A program made the translations under genes and the position numbers. The notes under the pieces were generated by a model. It was not told the origin of the DNA and searched no databases. It saw only the letters and a list, made by a program, of their open reading frames with translations. Of a DNA stretch of 64,000 nt, positions 49,842 to 58,032 are shown in pieces. Where the stretch lies: positions 52,955 to 116,954 of the forward strand of contig CALVAO010000005.1 of the NCBI GenBank assembly GCA_944325515.1, read 5' to 3'. The DNA comes from Candidatus Gastranaerophilales bacterium. Lineage in GTDB: Bacteria > Cyanobacteriota > Vampirovibrionia > Gastranaerophilales > Gastranaerophilaceae. Within the stretch, counting starts at the first letter, position 1. Each line of letters begins with the position of its first letter.

Positions 49842-52367
49842 TTAGCTAAATATATCTTTCGATATTCTTATATTAGGATAATTTTGTTTTAGAAAATTTT
49901 GAACATTCGGATATATTTTTTCATGATTATTTTTAATAGTACAAACTATAATATCCGCATTCAGTTCTGAGATTTTCTCTGGCGGATAAATTGTATATCC
50001 GCAAAGTTTTTGAAAATGTCGGGTCGAATCTTTGTCAATAATACCGATAATATTTTTGTTTTTTATTTTGTATTTATTGAGAAAATCTTTCAAAAACAAG
50101 CTGGCACCCCATAAAACAATTTTAGACTTTCTGTGTCTTAGTAAAAATATTTTAAATTTCATTTCCTGCAGAAATTTTATATATAATTTTATAATATTAC
50201 TTAAAGTTTCAGCATTTAAAGTCCAACGCATCAATTGAAAAAGAAATTCGCTGATTTTTACAGACAATGTTGTATCTTTTTCTCTATTCATTGCATTTTT
50301 AAGCCATGTTCCGGCAAAATTCCGTTCCTTTTCCACAATTTCATTAAAATATTTTAAATCACAGCCGGCAAACGGGTTTTCTCTATTTTTAATATCTTGA
50401 AGATTTCTATAGAAAAGAGATTCAATATCAAATTTTTGAACAAGGTTTTGAAACCTGCTCTTGCCGCGTCTTTCATTAATTAGGCAGATTACCTTTTTAT
50501 TAAAAATAAGAGCAAAACATATTCCGTGAAATGAGTCCGTAACAAAATACTCAGAATTTTTTATTGCTGATAAAAACTTTTCCGGTGAAATACCTGTATT
50601 TGCAAGTTTGATTATCTTTTTCTCATATTTTTGTCCGAGATAATCATAAATTTGCGTTGTTTCTTCTGTTTCATCCAGTATATAACTCACAATACCATTT
50701 TCATTTGTATTAGGTTCGGAATTTGCAATATTTTCCCAGAGTTTTCTATCTATCAAAAATACAGGATCAAGAATATTATCTGCCTCAACATTAAAATTCT
50801 TTTTGCATAATTGAATTCCGGAAACTTCCCTAACGGAAATCGCATCAAATCTTTGCAAGCATTTTTTTAAGTAATATTTATTAAAACGCCCGGATTCATC
50901 AAACTTATCTTTACCAAAACTTGCTGAAAAAGCTATGCGTTTTTTATTCAAATTTGTATAAGCAAGTGTATAAGCATTTAGTTTATTGGCAATATACTTA
51001 TACCTAAAAACTTGATCAGTTCCGACTACAAAATTATCCGTGCAGTTGTTCAGCTCTGACAAGTCAGTTTCGTGATGAATTTTGTGCGTAAGTTTCAAAT
51101 ATTTTTGTACAAAATCTCTTGAAAAATCCTGTATTTTGTAATACGGGTTATTATTTAAAAGCGAATAATCAAACCCCTGTTCTTTAAAAAATTGCTGTAT
51201 TGCATAAGCGGAAAGAACTGCACCATAGTTATGCGATGACCACCAGAAATTTGCAATGATACCATCGTATTGATGTTTAAGTGCTTGTTCCATATTGCGA
51301 ATTACAGGAAGATTTTGCAAATTTTTGAAAAAGTTTTCCCTGTTATAGTGTTTTTCACACGGATACTCTAAAACGGGGTTGCCTTTTATTGCGTCCCCAA
51401 TTAAATGTTTTTTTATTTTTGTTATTTTAGATGCAATTTTATTTAGAATTTCTTCGCCTTTTAAATTATTAATTATAATTAGCGAAACTCCTGTATTATT
51501 TTCTTCTTGAAAGTCATTGTCAAAGTTTTCAATTCCCCAGAAATCCCCAAGAGTGATGTCACCGGCTCTTTGAGAATTTGTATATTTACAGGTATAACAG
51601 GCATTATTTAAGAGTAAATTCTGTAAAAAACTCTTAAAATATATATTAATAGTACTATTTTCTCTAATAACAGTTCCATCTGTGAATTTGATATATAATG
51701 TTGAATGCCAGCCATATTTTTTGTCCCTAAAATTAACTGTTTCAAGTTCTTTTTCTTGAGTCAGTTCCTGCAGATATTTTTCCCATACAAGCGGAGAGGG
51801 AGCACCATGGCAGAGCAGATCTACAGTAATAAGGTTTGAATAGTCCTGTCCTAAGTATGACTTAAGCCCTGCAATCTGGCAGGGTGTTCCGGAAAAAAGG
51901 ACAGTTTTTCCAATCTGTAACAATGTTTTTATTTTTTTTAAAACATCACCGATAAAACTTTGCAGGTATTTTGAAGAACGCAATTTGTATAAGTCATTCT
52001 TATCATCAATAATTATATGTTTAACAGAAGAAAAATCCTCACTAAAAGCTGCTCCGCAAACATACCCGTTATTATCCAGTATATATTCTGCAAGCAGAGA
52101 AAAAATTCCACCGGAAGAACTCTGTTTACATAATTCTTTATCCGCATATGCCGCATAACAAGATTCCGGCTGCTTATTTAATAAATTTTTATTATTTATC
52201 TGAGGGCAAACTTTTTTGCAAAGTCCGCAATTAATACATTTTTCAGTATCAATATAAGGGGTATAAAAACCTTCTTTATTTTGCTTTATACTTATAGCTT
52301 CTGCAGGGCATGCAGAATAACAAGCCATACAACCGGTACATTGTTCCTTTAGAACTTCTATCTCCAT
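49842..52367 (-). CDS. Ferredoxin/FrhB - polysaccharide pyruvyltransferase fusion with C-terminal Rossmann-like domain
   Basis: This 841-residue multidomain protein has, at residues ~7-60, a two-[4Fe-4S] ferredoxin (CTGCMACYSACP and CINCGLCKKVCP). Residues ~70-340 are a coenzyme F420 hydrogenase/dehydrogenase beta-subunit-type domain (SSSGGIFSLLAEY; FSGTPCQIAGLKSYL). Residues ~365-660 are a polysaccharide pyruvyltransferase (WWSSHNYGAVLSAYAIQQFF; FVTDSFHGICFALIFNKKV). Residues ~735-841 repeat the domain found at the end of the three GT2 proteins upstream (KIVLWGASLFLKDFLNKYKI). The first two functions are normally separate adjacent genes. It should modify a surface polysaccharide, perhaps by adding a pyruvyl group. 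Confidence 0.88.
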   Translation of the reverse strand: MEIEVLKEQCTGCMACYSACPAEAISIKQNKEGFYTPYIDTEKCINCGLCKKVCPQINNKNLLNKQPESCYAAYADKELCKQSSSGGIFSLLAEYILDNNGYVCGAAFSEDFSSVKHIIIDDKNDLYKLRSSKYLQSFIGDVLKKIKTLLQIGKTVLFSGTPCQIAGLKSYLGQDYSNLITVDLLCHGAPSPLVWEKYLQELTQEKELETVNFRDKKYGWHSTLYIKFTDGTVIRENSTINIYFKSFLQNLLLNNACYTCKYTNSQRAGDITLGDFWGIENFDNDFQEENNTGVSLIIINNLKGEEILNKIASKITKIKKHLIGDAIKGNPVLEYPCEKHYNRENFFKNLQNLPVIRNMEQALKHQYDGIIANFWWSSHNYGAVLSAYAIQQFFKEQGFDYSLLNNNPYYKIQDFSRDFVQKYLKLTHKIHHETDLSELNNCTDNFVVGTDQVFRYKYIANKLNAYTLAYTNLNKKRIAFSASFGKDKFDESGRFNKYYLKKCLQRFDAISVREVSGIQLCKKNFNVEADNILDPVFLIDRKLWENIANSEPNTNENGIVSYILDETEETTQIYDYLGQKYEKKIIKLANTGISPEKFLSAIKNSEYFVTDSFHGICFALIFNKKVICLINERRGKSRFQNLVQKFDIESLFYRNLQDIKNRENPFAGCDLKYFNEIVEKERNFAGTWLKNAMNREKDTTLSVKISEFLFQLMRWTLNAETLSNIIKLYIKFLQEMKFKIFLLRHRKSKIVLWGASLFLKDFLNKYKIKNKNIIGIIDKDSTRHFQKLCGYTIYPPEKISELNADIIVCTIKNNHEKIYPNVQNFLKQNYPNIRISKDIFS

Positions 52368-53576
52368 TTATTGCTCCATAAGTTCATATTTATCATCGAT
52401 ATTAAACAAAAATATCGAACCAAGATTGTTATCTGTCAAAAATTCATCAATTTCTACATAACATTGTTTTGCATTGTTAACAATTGTCATTATTATTTCA
52501 TCTGGCTTTAAATTTTTAATGTCTTCCGGAGCATAGATTGTATAATTCCCTAATTTGCAGTTTCTGTTTTTCGGGTTTTTATCGATAATCCCTATAATAT
52601 TATCATTTTTAATATTGAATCTTTTCAAAAAATCTTCAAGAAAAAGACTTGCACCCCACAATACCAGTTTAGATTGTTTTTCGTTAGATAATATTGCTTT
52701 GAGTTTGTATGAAAATGTATATTTTCCTTGAACAGATTTAAACTTTTTACTTCCTCCTAGCATTTCTCGTTCATTAGCCCACCGCTCTTTAATTTTAGTG
52801 AAATAATATCCTTTTTCATAATCCGGCATATTAGGAATTATTTTTAGTGTATTACAATATAAATCTTCCCAGTGAGAAATTTTAACAAGCTTACGTTCTT
52901 TGCTTAATCCGTGAGAAGCACTGTGCTTACGCTCAACATATTTTATAAGACATTTTTGTAAATATCCGACTTGTCGACGATACACAAACGGTAAAATTAA
53001 TTGTATATTTTGGCTGGATTTCCCTTCATAAATATTTTTGTCTGGATATATTTTTACAAAATCACTCATTCTTATCATATATGAAGGATAAACCGGCATA
53101 TTATAATCTTTTATCATATCATCAATAAAAGTATCTACCATTTTGGGAAGTAATTTCCTTTCTCTATACCGGAGATGTTCATAAGTTTTTTCTTTTACAA
53201 CATCAGCAATAGGAAAACAGATACTGCATTCGGGATGACTTTCCAGGAAGGCTGACATTTCAGCCACAAACTCCGGCAACAAAATATCATCAGAATCAAT
53301 GCCGGAGAAATATTCTCCTTGCATATATTTTAAGCCTAAATTTATTGCGGAAGCCTGTCCTTTATTCTTCTGTTTAAGATAGATGAAATGAATATCTTTT
53401 GCTTTAAATCTATCTTGATATGAAAGAATAATATCTTCTGTGGAATCCGTTGAACCATCGTTAACAAAAATATATTCCATATTTTTGTATGTTTGGGCGA
53501 GAATAGATTCTATATGCGGTTTTAGATGCTCTTCACCGTTATAGCATGGTGTGATTATTGATATTTTTTTGTTCAT
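52368..53576 (-). CDS. GT2 glycosyltransferase with C-terminal Rossmann-like domain
   Basis: This is a 402-residue GT2 enzyme. The N-terminal GT-A domain has ISIITPCYNGEEHLKPHIES, EYIFVNDGSTDST near 35-47 and the DxD-type GIDSDDILL near 92. A family-specific middle follows. Residues ~300-402 are the shared domain (KLVLWGASLFLEDFLKRFNI, then NIIGIIDKN and YTIYAPEDIKNLKPDEI). The sugar donor is unknown. Its stop directly abuts the start of the ferredoxin-pyruvyltransferase gene, so the four genes are one operon. Confidence 0.87.
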   Translation of the reverse strand: MNKKISIITPCYNGEEHLKPHIESILAQTYKNMEYIFVNDGSTDSTEDIILSYQDRFKAKDIHFIYLKQKNKGQASAINLGLKYMQGEYFSGIDSDDILLPEFVAEMSAFLESHPECSICFPIADVVKEKTYEHLRYRERKLLPKMVDTFIDDMIKDYNMPVYPSYMIRMSDFVKIYPDKNIYEGKSSQNIQLILPFVYRRQVGYLQKCLIKYVERKHSASHGLSKERKLVKISHWEDLYCNTLKIIPNMPDYEKGYYFTKIKERWANEREMLGGSKKFKSVQGKYTFSYKLKAILSNEKQSKLVLWGASLFLEDFLKRFNIKNDNIIGIIDKNPKNRNCKLGNYTIYAPEDIKNLKPDEIIMTIVNNAKQCYVEIDEFLTDNNLGSIFLFNIDDKYELMEQ

Positions 53577-53586
53577 CAGAATTCCT

Positions 53587-54804
53587 TTATAATAACTCCA
53601 GTAGACAATGTTCTTTATAGTTCTTTGCTAAAAATTCTTCAATATATTTCTTGCTCTCAAGATTGTAATTTATGATTGTTATAATGATTTTATCTGGTTT
53701 TAATTTATTAATATCCTCTGGAGCAAATATTTTTAAATTTTCAATCATACTGCCTTGAACATCTTTGTTCCTGTCTACAATCCCAAGAATATTTTTGTTT
53801 TTGATTTTATGTTTTTTTAAAAATTGTTTTAAAAAATTACTTGCACCCCAGAAAATTATTTTTTCTCTTTTATTCATATATAACTTGAAATATAAAATTA
53901 ATTCATCACGATTAATAATTGAACTAAGCGCCGCGGTCGGCATATTAAATAACATTTTTATGTAAAAAATAGTTTTTATTTTTTTATCTGTTATATTGTT
54001 ATACCAGTTTTTTAAAGTATGGTATTTATGCCTGTAAAAATTTGTCTTTAATATAGTATAAACATTATTTTTTATTAAAATAGGTTTTGTCGCATCCAGC
54101 ATTTTAAATACATCTAATTTATTCTTATCATTACCGGAACAGGTAGATGTAGTTGAAAATTTTCTGTATATATACAAACTTTCGTTAAGTAAATTTATTC
54201 TATGTGCTTTTAACCAGCAATTATAGAAAAATATATTATCTTCATAATAAATATTTTCCGGAAAATATAGTTGTTTATTTTCTAAAAAATTTCTTTTAAA
54301 AATCTTATTGCATGGAGAAACAGAAATATTAAATAAAAAGCCATAAGTTTCATCCGGCGTAAAAGTTCTATCTAAAAAAGATTCCTTAAAGACATCCAGT
54401 GTATTATATGTATATGGGATAAATTCCTGTTTATTTTCATCAAAAGTTGCAGAAGAACACATTGTTATATCAGTATCATTTTTTAGGGCTGTATTGTAAA
54501 GCTTTTCAAACATATCAGATTGAACCCAGTCATCAGAATCTACAAAGCCGATATATTCACCTTTTGCAATTTTGATGCCATAATTTCTCGCGGCTCCTTG
54601 TTTTTTGTGGTTTTGAGTTAATACAATAATTCGATTGTCTTTTTCTGCATAAAAATTTATTATCTCCAGAGAATTGTCAGTAGAACCGTCATCAACAAAT
54701 ATTATTTCTATATCCTGCAATGTCTGGTTAGTAAGAGTTTGAATACACTTATCCAGATATTTTTCTGTATTATAAACGGGAATAATAATTGAGACTTTTG
54801 GCAT
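53587..54804 (-). CDS. GT2 glycosyltransferase with C-terminal Rossmann-like domain
   Basis: This is a 405-residue GT2 enzyme with VSIIIPVYNTEKYLDKCIQT, IEIIFVDDGSTDNSLE near 33-45 and GFVDSDDWVQ near 91. The middle carries a segment common in capsule-type transferases (CNKIFKRNFLE). The C-terminal ~100 residues are the shared domain (KIIFWGASNFLKQFLKKHKI, then ILGIVDRNKD and IFAPEDINKLKPDKI). Its start overlaps the previous stop in a TAATG. The acceptor and sugar are not known. Confidence 0.87.
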   Translation of the reverse strand: MPKVSIIIPVYNTEKYLDKCIQTLTNQTLQDIEIIFVDDGSTDNSLEIINFYAEKDNRIIVLTQNHKKQGAARNYGIKIAKGEYIGFVDSDDWVQSDMFEKLYNTALKNDTDITMCSSATFDENKQEFIPYTYNTLDVFKESFLDRTFTPDETYGFLFNISVSPCNKIFKRNFLENKQLYFPENIYYEDNIFFYNCWLKAHRINLLNESLYIYRKFSTTSTCSGNDKNKLDVFKMLDATKPILIKNNVYTILKTNFYRHKYHTLKNWYNNITDKKIKTIFYIKMLFNMPTAALSSIINRDELILYFKLYMNKREKIIFWGASNFLKQFLKKHKIKNKNILGIVDRNKDVQGSMIENLKIFAPEDINKLKPDKIIITIINYNLESKKYIEEFLAKNYKEHCLLELL

Positions 54805-56063
54805 TAAAACGCATACTCCTCTTCAAAAATGTTCGGCAAAAGCTCTACTTTCGGATATTTTTCTTTAAACTCCTCTTTTAATGATTCATAAATAGACTCG
54901 TTGTTAGATAGAACTGTCAAAATCACTCCGTCCGGCTTCAGTTCATTAATAGCTTCCGGGGGGTAAATGGTGTAATTGCAGAACTGTTTGCCTGCTGACG
55001 CCGTGTTTCTGTCAATTATCCCTAAAATATTCGGGTTCTTTTCCTGCTCCTTCTCCAAAACTTGCCTGATAAACAAACTCCCGCCCCAGAGCATAACTTT
55101 TTTATCCCCGATAAATTTTTTTAGATATTCAGGAGTAATATAGTCTTTCCTTAATGCCGACTGGTATTTTACCCAATCTTCCGGCATGAGAGCCTTAAAT
55201 TCTTTCAAAAATCTTTTATACTCATCATCGTTACAATAACTAATTTCCGCTCTTATATGGTTAATGAAAACTTTTCTGTATGCGTTTTCGTATTTCGGCA
55301 AAAATCCACTTGATTTGAGAAATTCTCCAAGATATATACAGGATTTAACTGCATCAATCGTGTGACTTGAGCGTATGCTTACAAGGCTCCCTTGACGATT
55401 GAATCTGTAATTGATAAGTTCTTTATTAAATGCCGCAATTCTTCCGGCTGAAATAACAAGACTGTGCATAAAAGCAATGTCTTCGTAAATCTTAAGCGGC
55501 GGGAATTCAAGATGATTTTCTTCCAAGAACGATTTTTTAATCAACTTATTCCAAACAACAGGGGTAAATAAGGAAAAGATGTCTTCTTTAAAATCTTCTC
55601 GATTAAAAACTTTCTCCATTGGAACTTTGTCTATATTTATAGGGAAATTCGGGCTTTCTGTCTCTATTATATTTCCCTCATCATCAACTTTTCTTGAAGA
55701 ACAAACTGTTAAATCCGCATTAAATTTTTCTGCGTGGTTGTACATTTCTTCTAACAAAGTCGGTTCAAAATAATCATCAGAGTCAAGAAACTGGATATAT
55801 TTACCCTCTGCAAGTCTTATTCCGTTATTCCTTGCACTTCCCGCACCGGAATGCCTTTGCTGAAGAATAACAAATCTGTCGTCTTTCCTTTTATATTCTT
55901 GCAAAATCTCCAGTGACTTATCAGTTGAGCCGTCATCCACACAAATTATCTCAAAATCTTGAAAAGTCTGATTCAAGATACTGTCCAGACACTCTCTTAA
56001 ATATTTCTCTACATTATAGACCGGAATGATAATTGAAATAGCTATATTGCCGTTCGATTCCAA
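54804..56063 (-). CDS. GT2 glycosyltransferase with C-terminal Rossmann-like domain, first gene of operon
   Basis: This ~419-residue GT2 enzyme has ISIIIPVYNVEKYLRECLDS, EIICVDDGSTDKSLE near 36-50 and FLDSDDYFEP near 96. The shared C-terminal domain follows (KVMLWGGSLFIRQVLEKEQE, then ILGIIDRNT and YTIYPPEAINELKPDGV). An ATG at 56114 extends the frame, but it lies inside the predicted -10 region and cannot be transcribed from the strong promoter at 56103-56131. A TTG at 56063 with a TGGAG Shine-Dalgarno is the better start. Confidence 0.83.
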   Translation of the reverse strand: MESNGNIAISIIIPVYNVEKYLRECLDSILNQTFQDFEIICVDDGSTDKSLEILQEYKRKDDRFVILQQRHSGAGSARNNGIRLAEGKYIQFLDSDDYFEPTLLEEMYNHAEKFNADLTVCSSRKVDDEGNIIETESPNFPINIDKVPMEKVFNREDFKEDIFSLFTPVVWNKLIKKSFLEENHLEFPPLKIYEDIAFMHSLVISAGRIAAFNKELINYRFNRQGSLVSIRSSHTIDAVKSCIYLGEFLKSSGFLPKYENAYRKVFINHIRAEISYCNDDEYKRFLKEFKALMPEDWVKYQSALRKDYITPEYLKKFIGDKKVMLWGGSLFIRQVLEKEQEKNPNILGIIDRNTASAGKQFCNYTIYPPEAINELKPDGVILTVLSNNESIYESLKEEFKEKYPKVELLPNIFEEEYAF

Positions 56064-56102
56064 GCTTTTATAACTCCATATAAATGTTACGAACTGCAAA
56101 AC

Positions 56103-56131
56103 ATGATAGTACATCCATGTCCTGTTGTCAA
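56103..56131 (-). promoter_or_regulatory. Promoter TTGACA-17-TATCAT of the polysaccharide operon
   Basis: On the minus strand TTGACA (56131-56126) is separated by exactly 17 nt from TATCAT (56108-56103). It drives the four-gene operon downstream and lies divergent to the XRE regulator gene at 56214. The start of RNA near 56096 is what moves the first start codon to 56063. Confidence 0.75.
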
Positions 56132-56213
56132 ACAGGATTATAAGACATGCATATTGTTTATTAAGTTACATAGAGGTCTTAAAACGAATAAACAATGTAA
56201 TAAGGATGTGGAA

Positions 56214-56561
56214 ATGCTGCTTGAAACAGATAAGGCTATTATTGGTAAAAAGTTTAGAGAATATAGAAAAAGTAAACATTTAACACAATTTGAATTAGCC
56301 GAGAAAGTCGGGTTGAATGAAAAGCAAATATCACGAATAGAAGCAGGATTAAACTATCCTACATATCTTACTTTTGTAAAGCTTATAGATGTTTTGAATA
56401 TAAATATTGAAGATTTTATTCAAGAAGCCCCGCTTACAAATAACCCTTTGCAAGATGAAGTCATACACTTGATTAAAAATGCAAGTGAAGCGGAGTTAAA
56501 AGTGTACATAGATGTCTTAAAATCATTAAAAAAGAATTTTAAAAATTTTCAAAGCAAATGA
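56214..56561 (+). CDS. XRE-family helix-turn-helix regulator
   Basis: This 115-residue protein has a Cro/CI-type DNA-binding domain (FREYRKSKHLTQFELAEKVG, NEKQISRIEAGLNYPTY, VKLIDVLNINIEDFI; residues ~13-70) and a short helical tail. It likely represses or activates the divergent polysaccharide operon, whose promoter starts 83 nt away. That link is by position only. ATG 56214 follows AAGGATGTGGAA, a usable Shine-Dalgarno. In-frame codons further upstream lack one. Confidence 0.87.
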   Translation: MLLETDKAIIGKKFREYRKSKHLTQFELAEKVGLNEKQISRIEAGLNYPTYLTFVKLIDVLNINIEDFIQEAPLTNNPLQDEVIHLIKNASEAELKVYIDVLKSLKKNFKNFQSK

Positions 56562-56658
56562 TTATATAAATCTTAGACTCAAGCCGGAATTAAACTTAGG
56601 AAACGGTATGTCTAAATTAAAAAAAAATAATATGCGATAAAGTTAAACACTTGGAATT

Positions 56659-57990
56659 CTATTTTCCTATACAGAAGTTTTCAAATATATTATCAAGCAG
56701 TTTATCTGTCACAAGCTCTCCTGTCAGTTCATCAAGTGCAAGCAGTGAGGATTTTACATCAATGGAAATTAAATCCTGTAGTTCATTGACCTGTGAAGCA
56801 AGAAGTGCCTGTTCAAGAGAAGCTCTTGCCCGTTTTAAACAGGTCTGCTGGCGGATATTTGTCACAAAATCCAGAGTTTCCGGTTCAATATCACATACCA
56901 TTTTCTTAAGCAGTTCTTTCAGTTCCCTTATTCCTTCACCCGACAATGCCGATATATAAAGAGCTTCTTTTTTTCTATCAGAGGTAATATCCGACTTATT
57001 AGCAATTACAATATGTTTTTTATCCTTCAGTAGTTCTAAAATTTCTTTGTCTTCTGCATCCATACCCCTTGAAGCATCATAAACAAACAATACTAAATCC
57101 GACTCCTCAAGAGTTTTTTTCGAATACTCAATTCCAATTTGTTCTACTTTTGAAACATCTTCATCCCTAATTCCGGCAGTGTCTATCAGTGTTACAGGAA
57201 TTCCTAAGTCCAGAGTTTCTCTCAAAACATCTCTTGTTGTACCGGCAATTTCTGTTACAATTGCTCTATCAAGACTTAATAAAGCATTAAATAATGAAGA
57301 TTTTCCGACATTTGGTTTCCCGACAATTGCAACGGATGCTCCTTGACGGAAAATATTTGATGTTTCTGCACTTGATAAAATACTGTCTATTTTTGAAATT
57401 ATATTCTCAAAACTTTCTATAAGGTATGAATATTCCGGTTCTTTTACATCCTCCGGAAAATCAATCCCTGCAGTAATCTTTGAGAGAACTTCAAAAATAT
57501 TATTTCTTATATCATCAATTTTTTCTTTTAATACTCCGGACAAATTTTTCATAGATACAGCTGCAAAATCAGAAGTTTTGGCATGTATAATATCTGCAAC
57601 CGCTTCAGCCTGTGACAAATCCATTCGTTTATTCAGAAAAGCCCGTTTGGTAAATTCCCCTTTTTCAGCCATTCTGGCACCGTTTTTGAGAACCAGATTG
57701 AGTATATTTTTGACAACATTCACACCGCCGTGACATTGAATTTCTATAACATCTTCTCCGGTATAACTGTTTGGCGCAAAGAACGGAAGTACAATCACTT
57801 CATCTATCTTTTTTTCTCCATCTGTAATCCAGCCATGATTAAATGTTCTAGACTCAAAGTTTGGATTAGAAAAGATTTTTTCGATAATTTCAAAAGCCTT
57901 GCTGCCGGATATTCTTATAACACCAATACCGCCGGCTCCCAGAGGAGTAGCAGGTGCTGCGATTGTATCAAATTCTTCCAAAATATTCAT
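56659..57990 (-). CDS. mnmE: tRNA modification GTPase MnmE
   Basis: MnmE (TrmE), with MnmG, builds the 5-carboxymethylaminomethyl group on wobble uridine. The 443-residue protein has the N-terminal folate-binding domain (GAGGIGVIRISG; NSYTGEDVIEIQCHGG), a G domain with GKPNVGKSSLFNALL near residue 221, EIAGTTRD and DTAGIRD, and the catalytic C-terminal CIGK. All are canonical. ATG 57990 has no Shine-Dalgarno, and TACAAT ends six bases upstream, so the message is probably leaderless. An earlier ATG at 58014 would overlap the promoter. Confidence 0.96.
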   Translation of the reverse strand: MNILEEFDTIAAPATPLGAGGIGVIRISGSKAFEIIEKIFSNPNFESRTFNHGWITDGEKKIDEVIVLPFFAPNSYTGEDVIEIQCHGGVNVVKNILNLVLKNGARMAEKGEFTKRAFLNKRMDLSQAEAVADIIHAKTSDFAAVSMKNLSGVLKEKIDDIRNNIFEVLSKITAGIDFPEDVKEPEYSYLIESFENIISKIDSILSSAETSNIFRQGASVAIVGKPNVGKSSLFNALLSLDRAIVTEIAGTTRDVLRETLDLGIPVTLIDTAGIRDEDVSKVEQIGIEYSKKTLEESDLVLFVYDASRGMDAEDKEILELLKDKKHIVIANKSDITSDRKKEALYISALSGEGIRELKELLKKMVCDIEPETLDFVTNIRQQTCLKRARASLEQALLASQVNELQDLISIDVKSSLLALDELTGELVTDKLLDNIFENFCIGK

Positions 57991-57996
57991 AAATAA

Positions 57997-58026
57997 ATTG
58001 TAACCCAAAAACATTCATCATATAAT
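57997..58026. promoter_or_regulatory. Back-to-back -10 boxes for mnmE and murF, both leaderless
   Basis: On the minus strand TACAAT (58002-57997) lies six bases before mnmE ATG 57990. On the plus strand TATAAT (58021-58026) lies six bases before murF ATG 58033. The two start codons are only 42 nt apart and share the whole regulatory space. Confidence 0.65.
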
Positions 58027-58032
58027 ATCTAT

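Noticed and set aside
56063..56114. ATG at 56114 as start of the first GT2 gene
   Set aside because: It overlaps the predicted -10 box of the operon promoter and would not be in the transcript. The TTG at 56063 has a Shine-Dalgarno.
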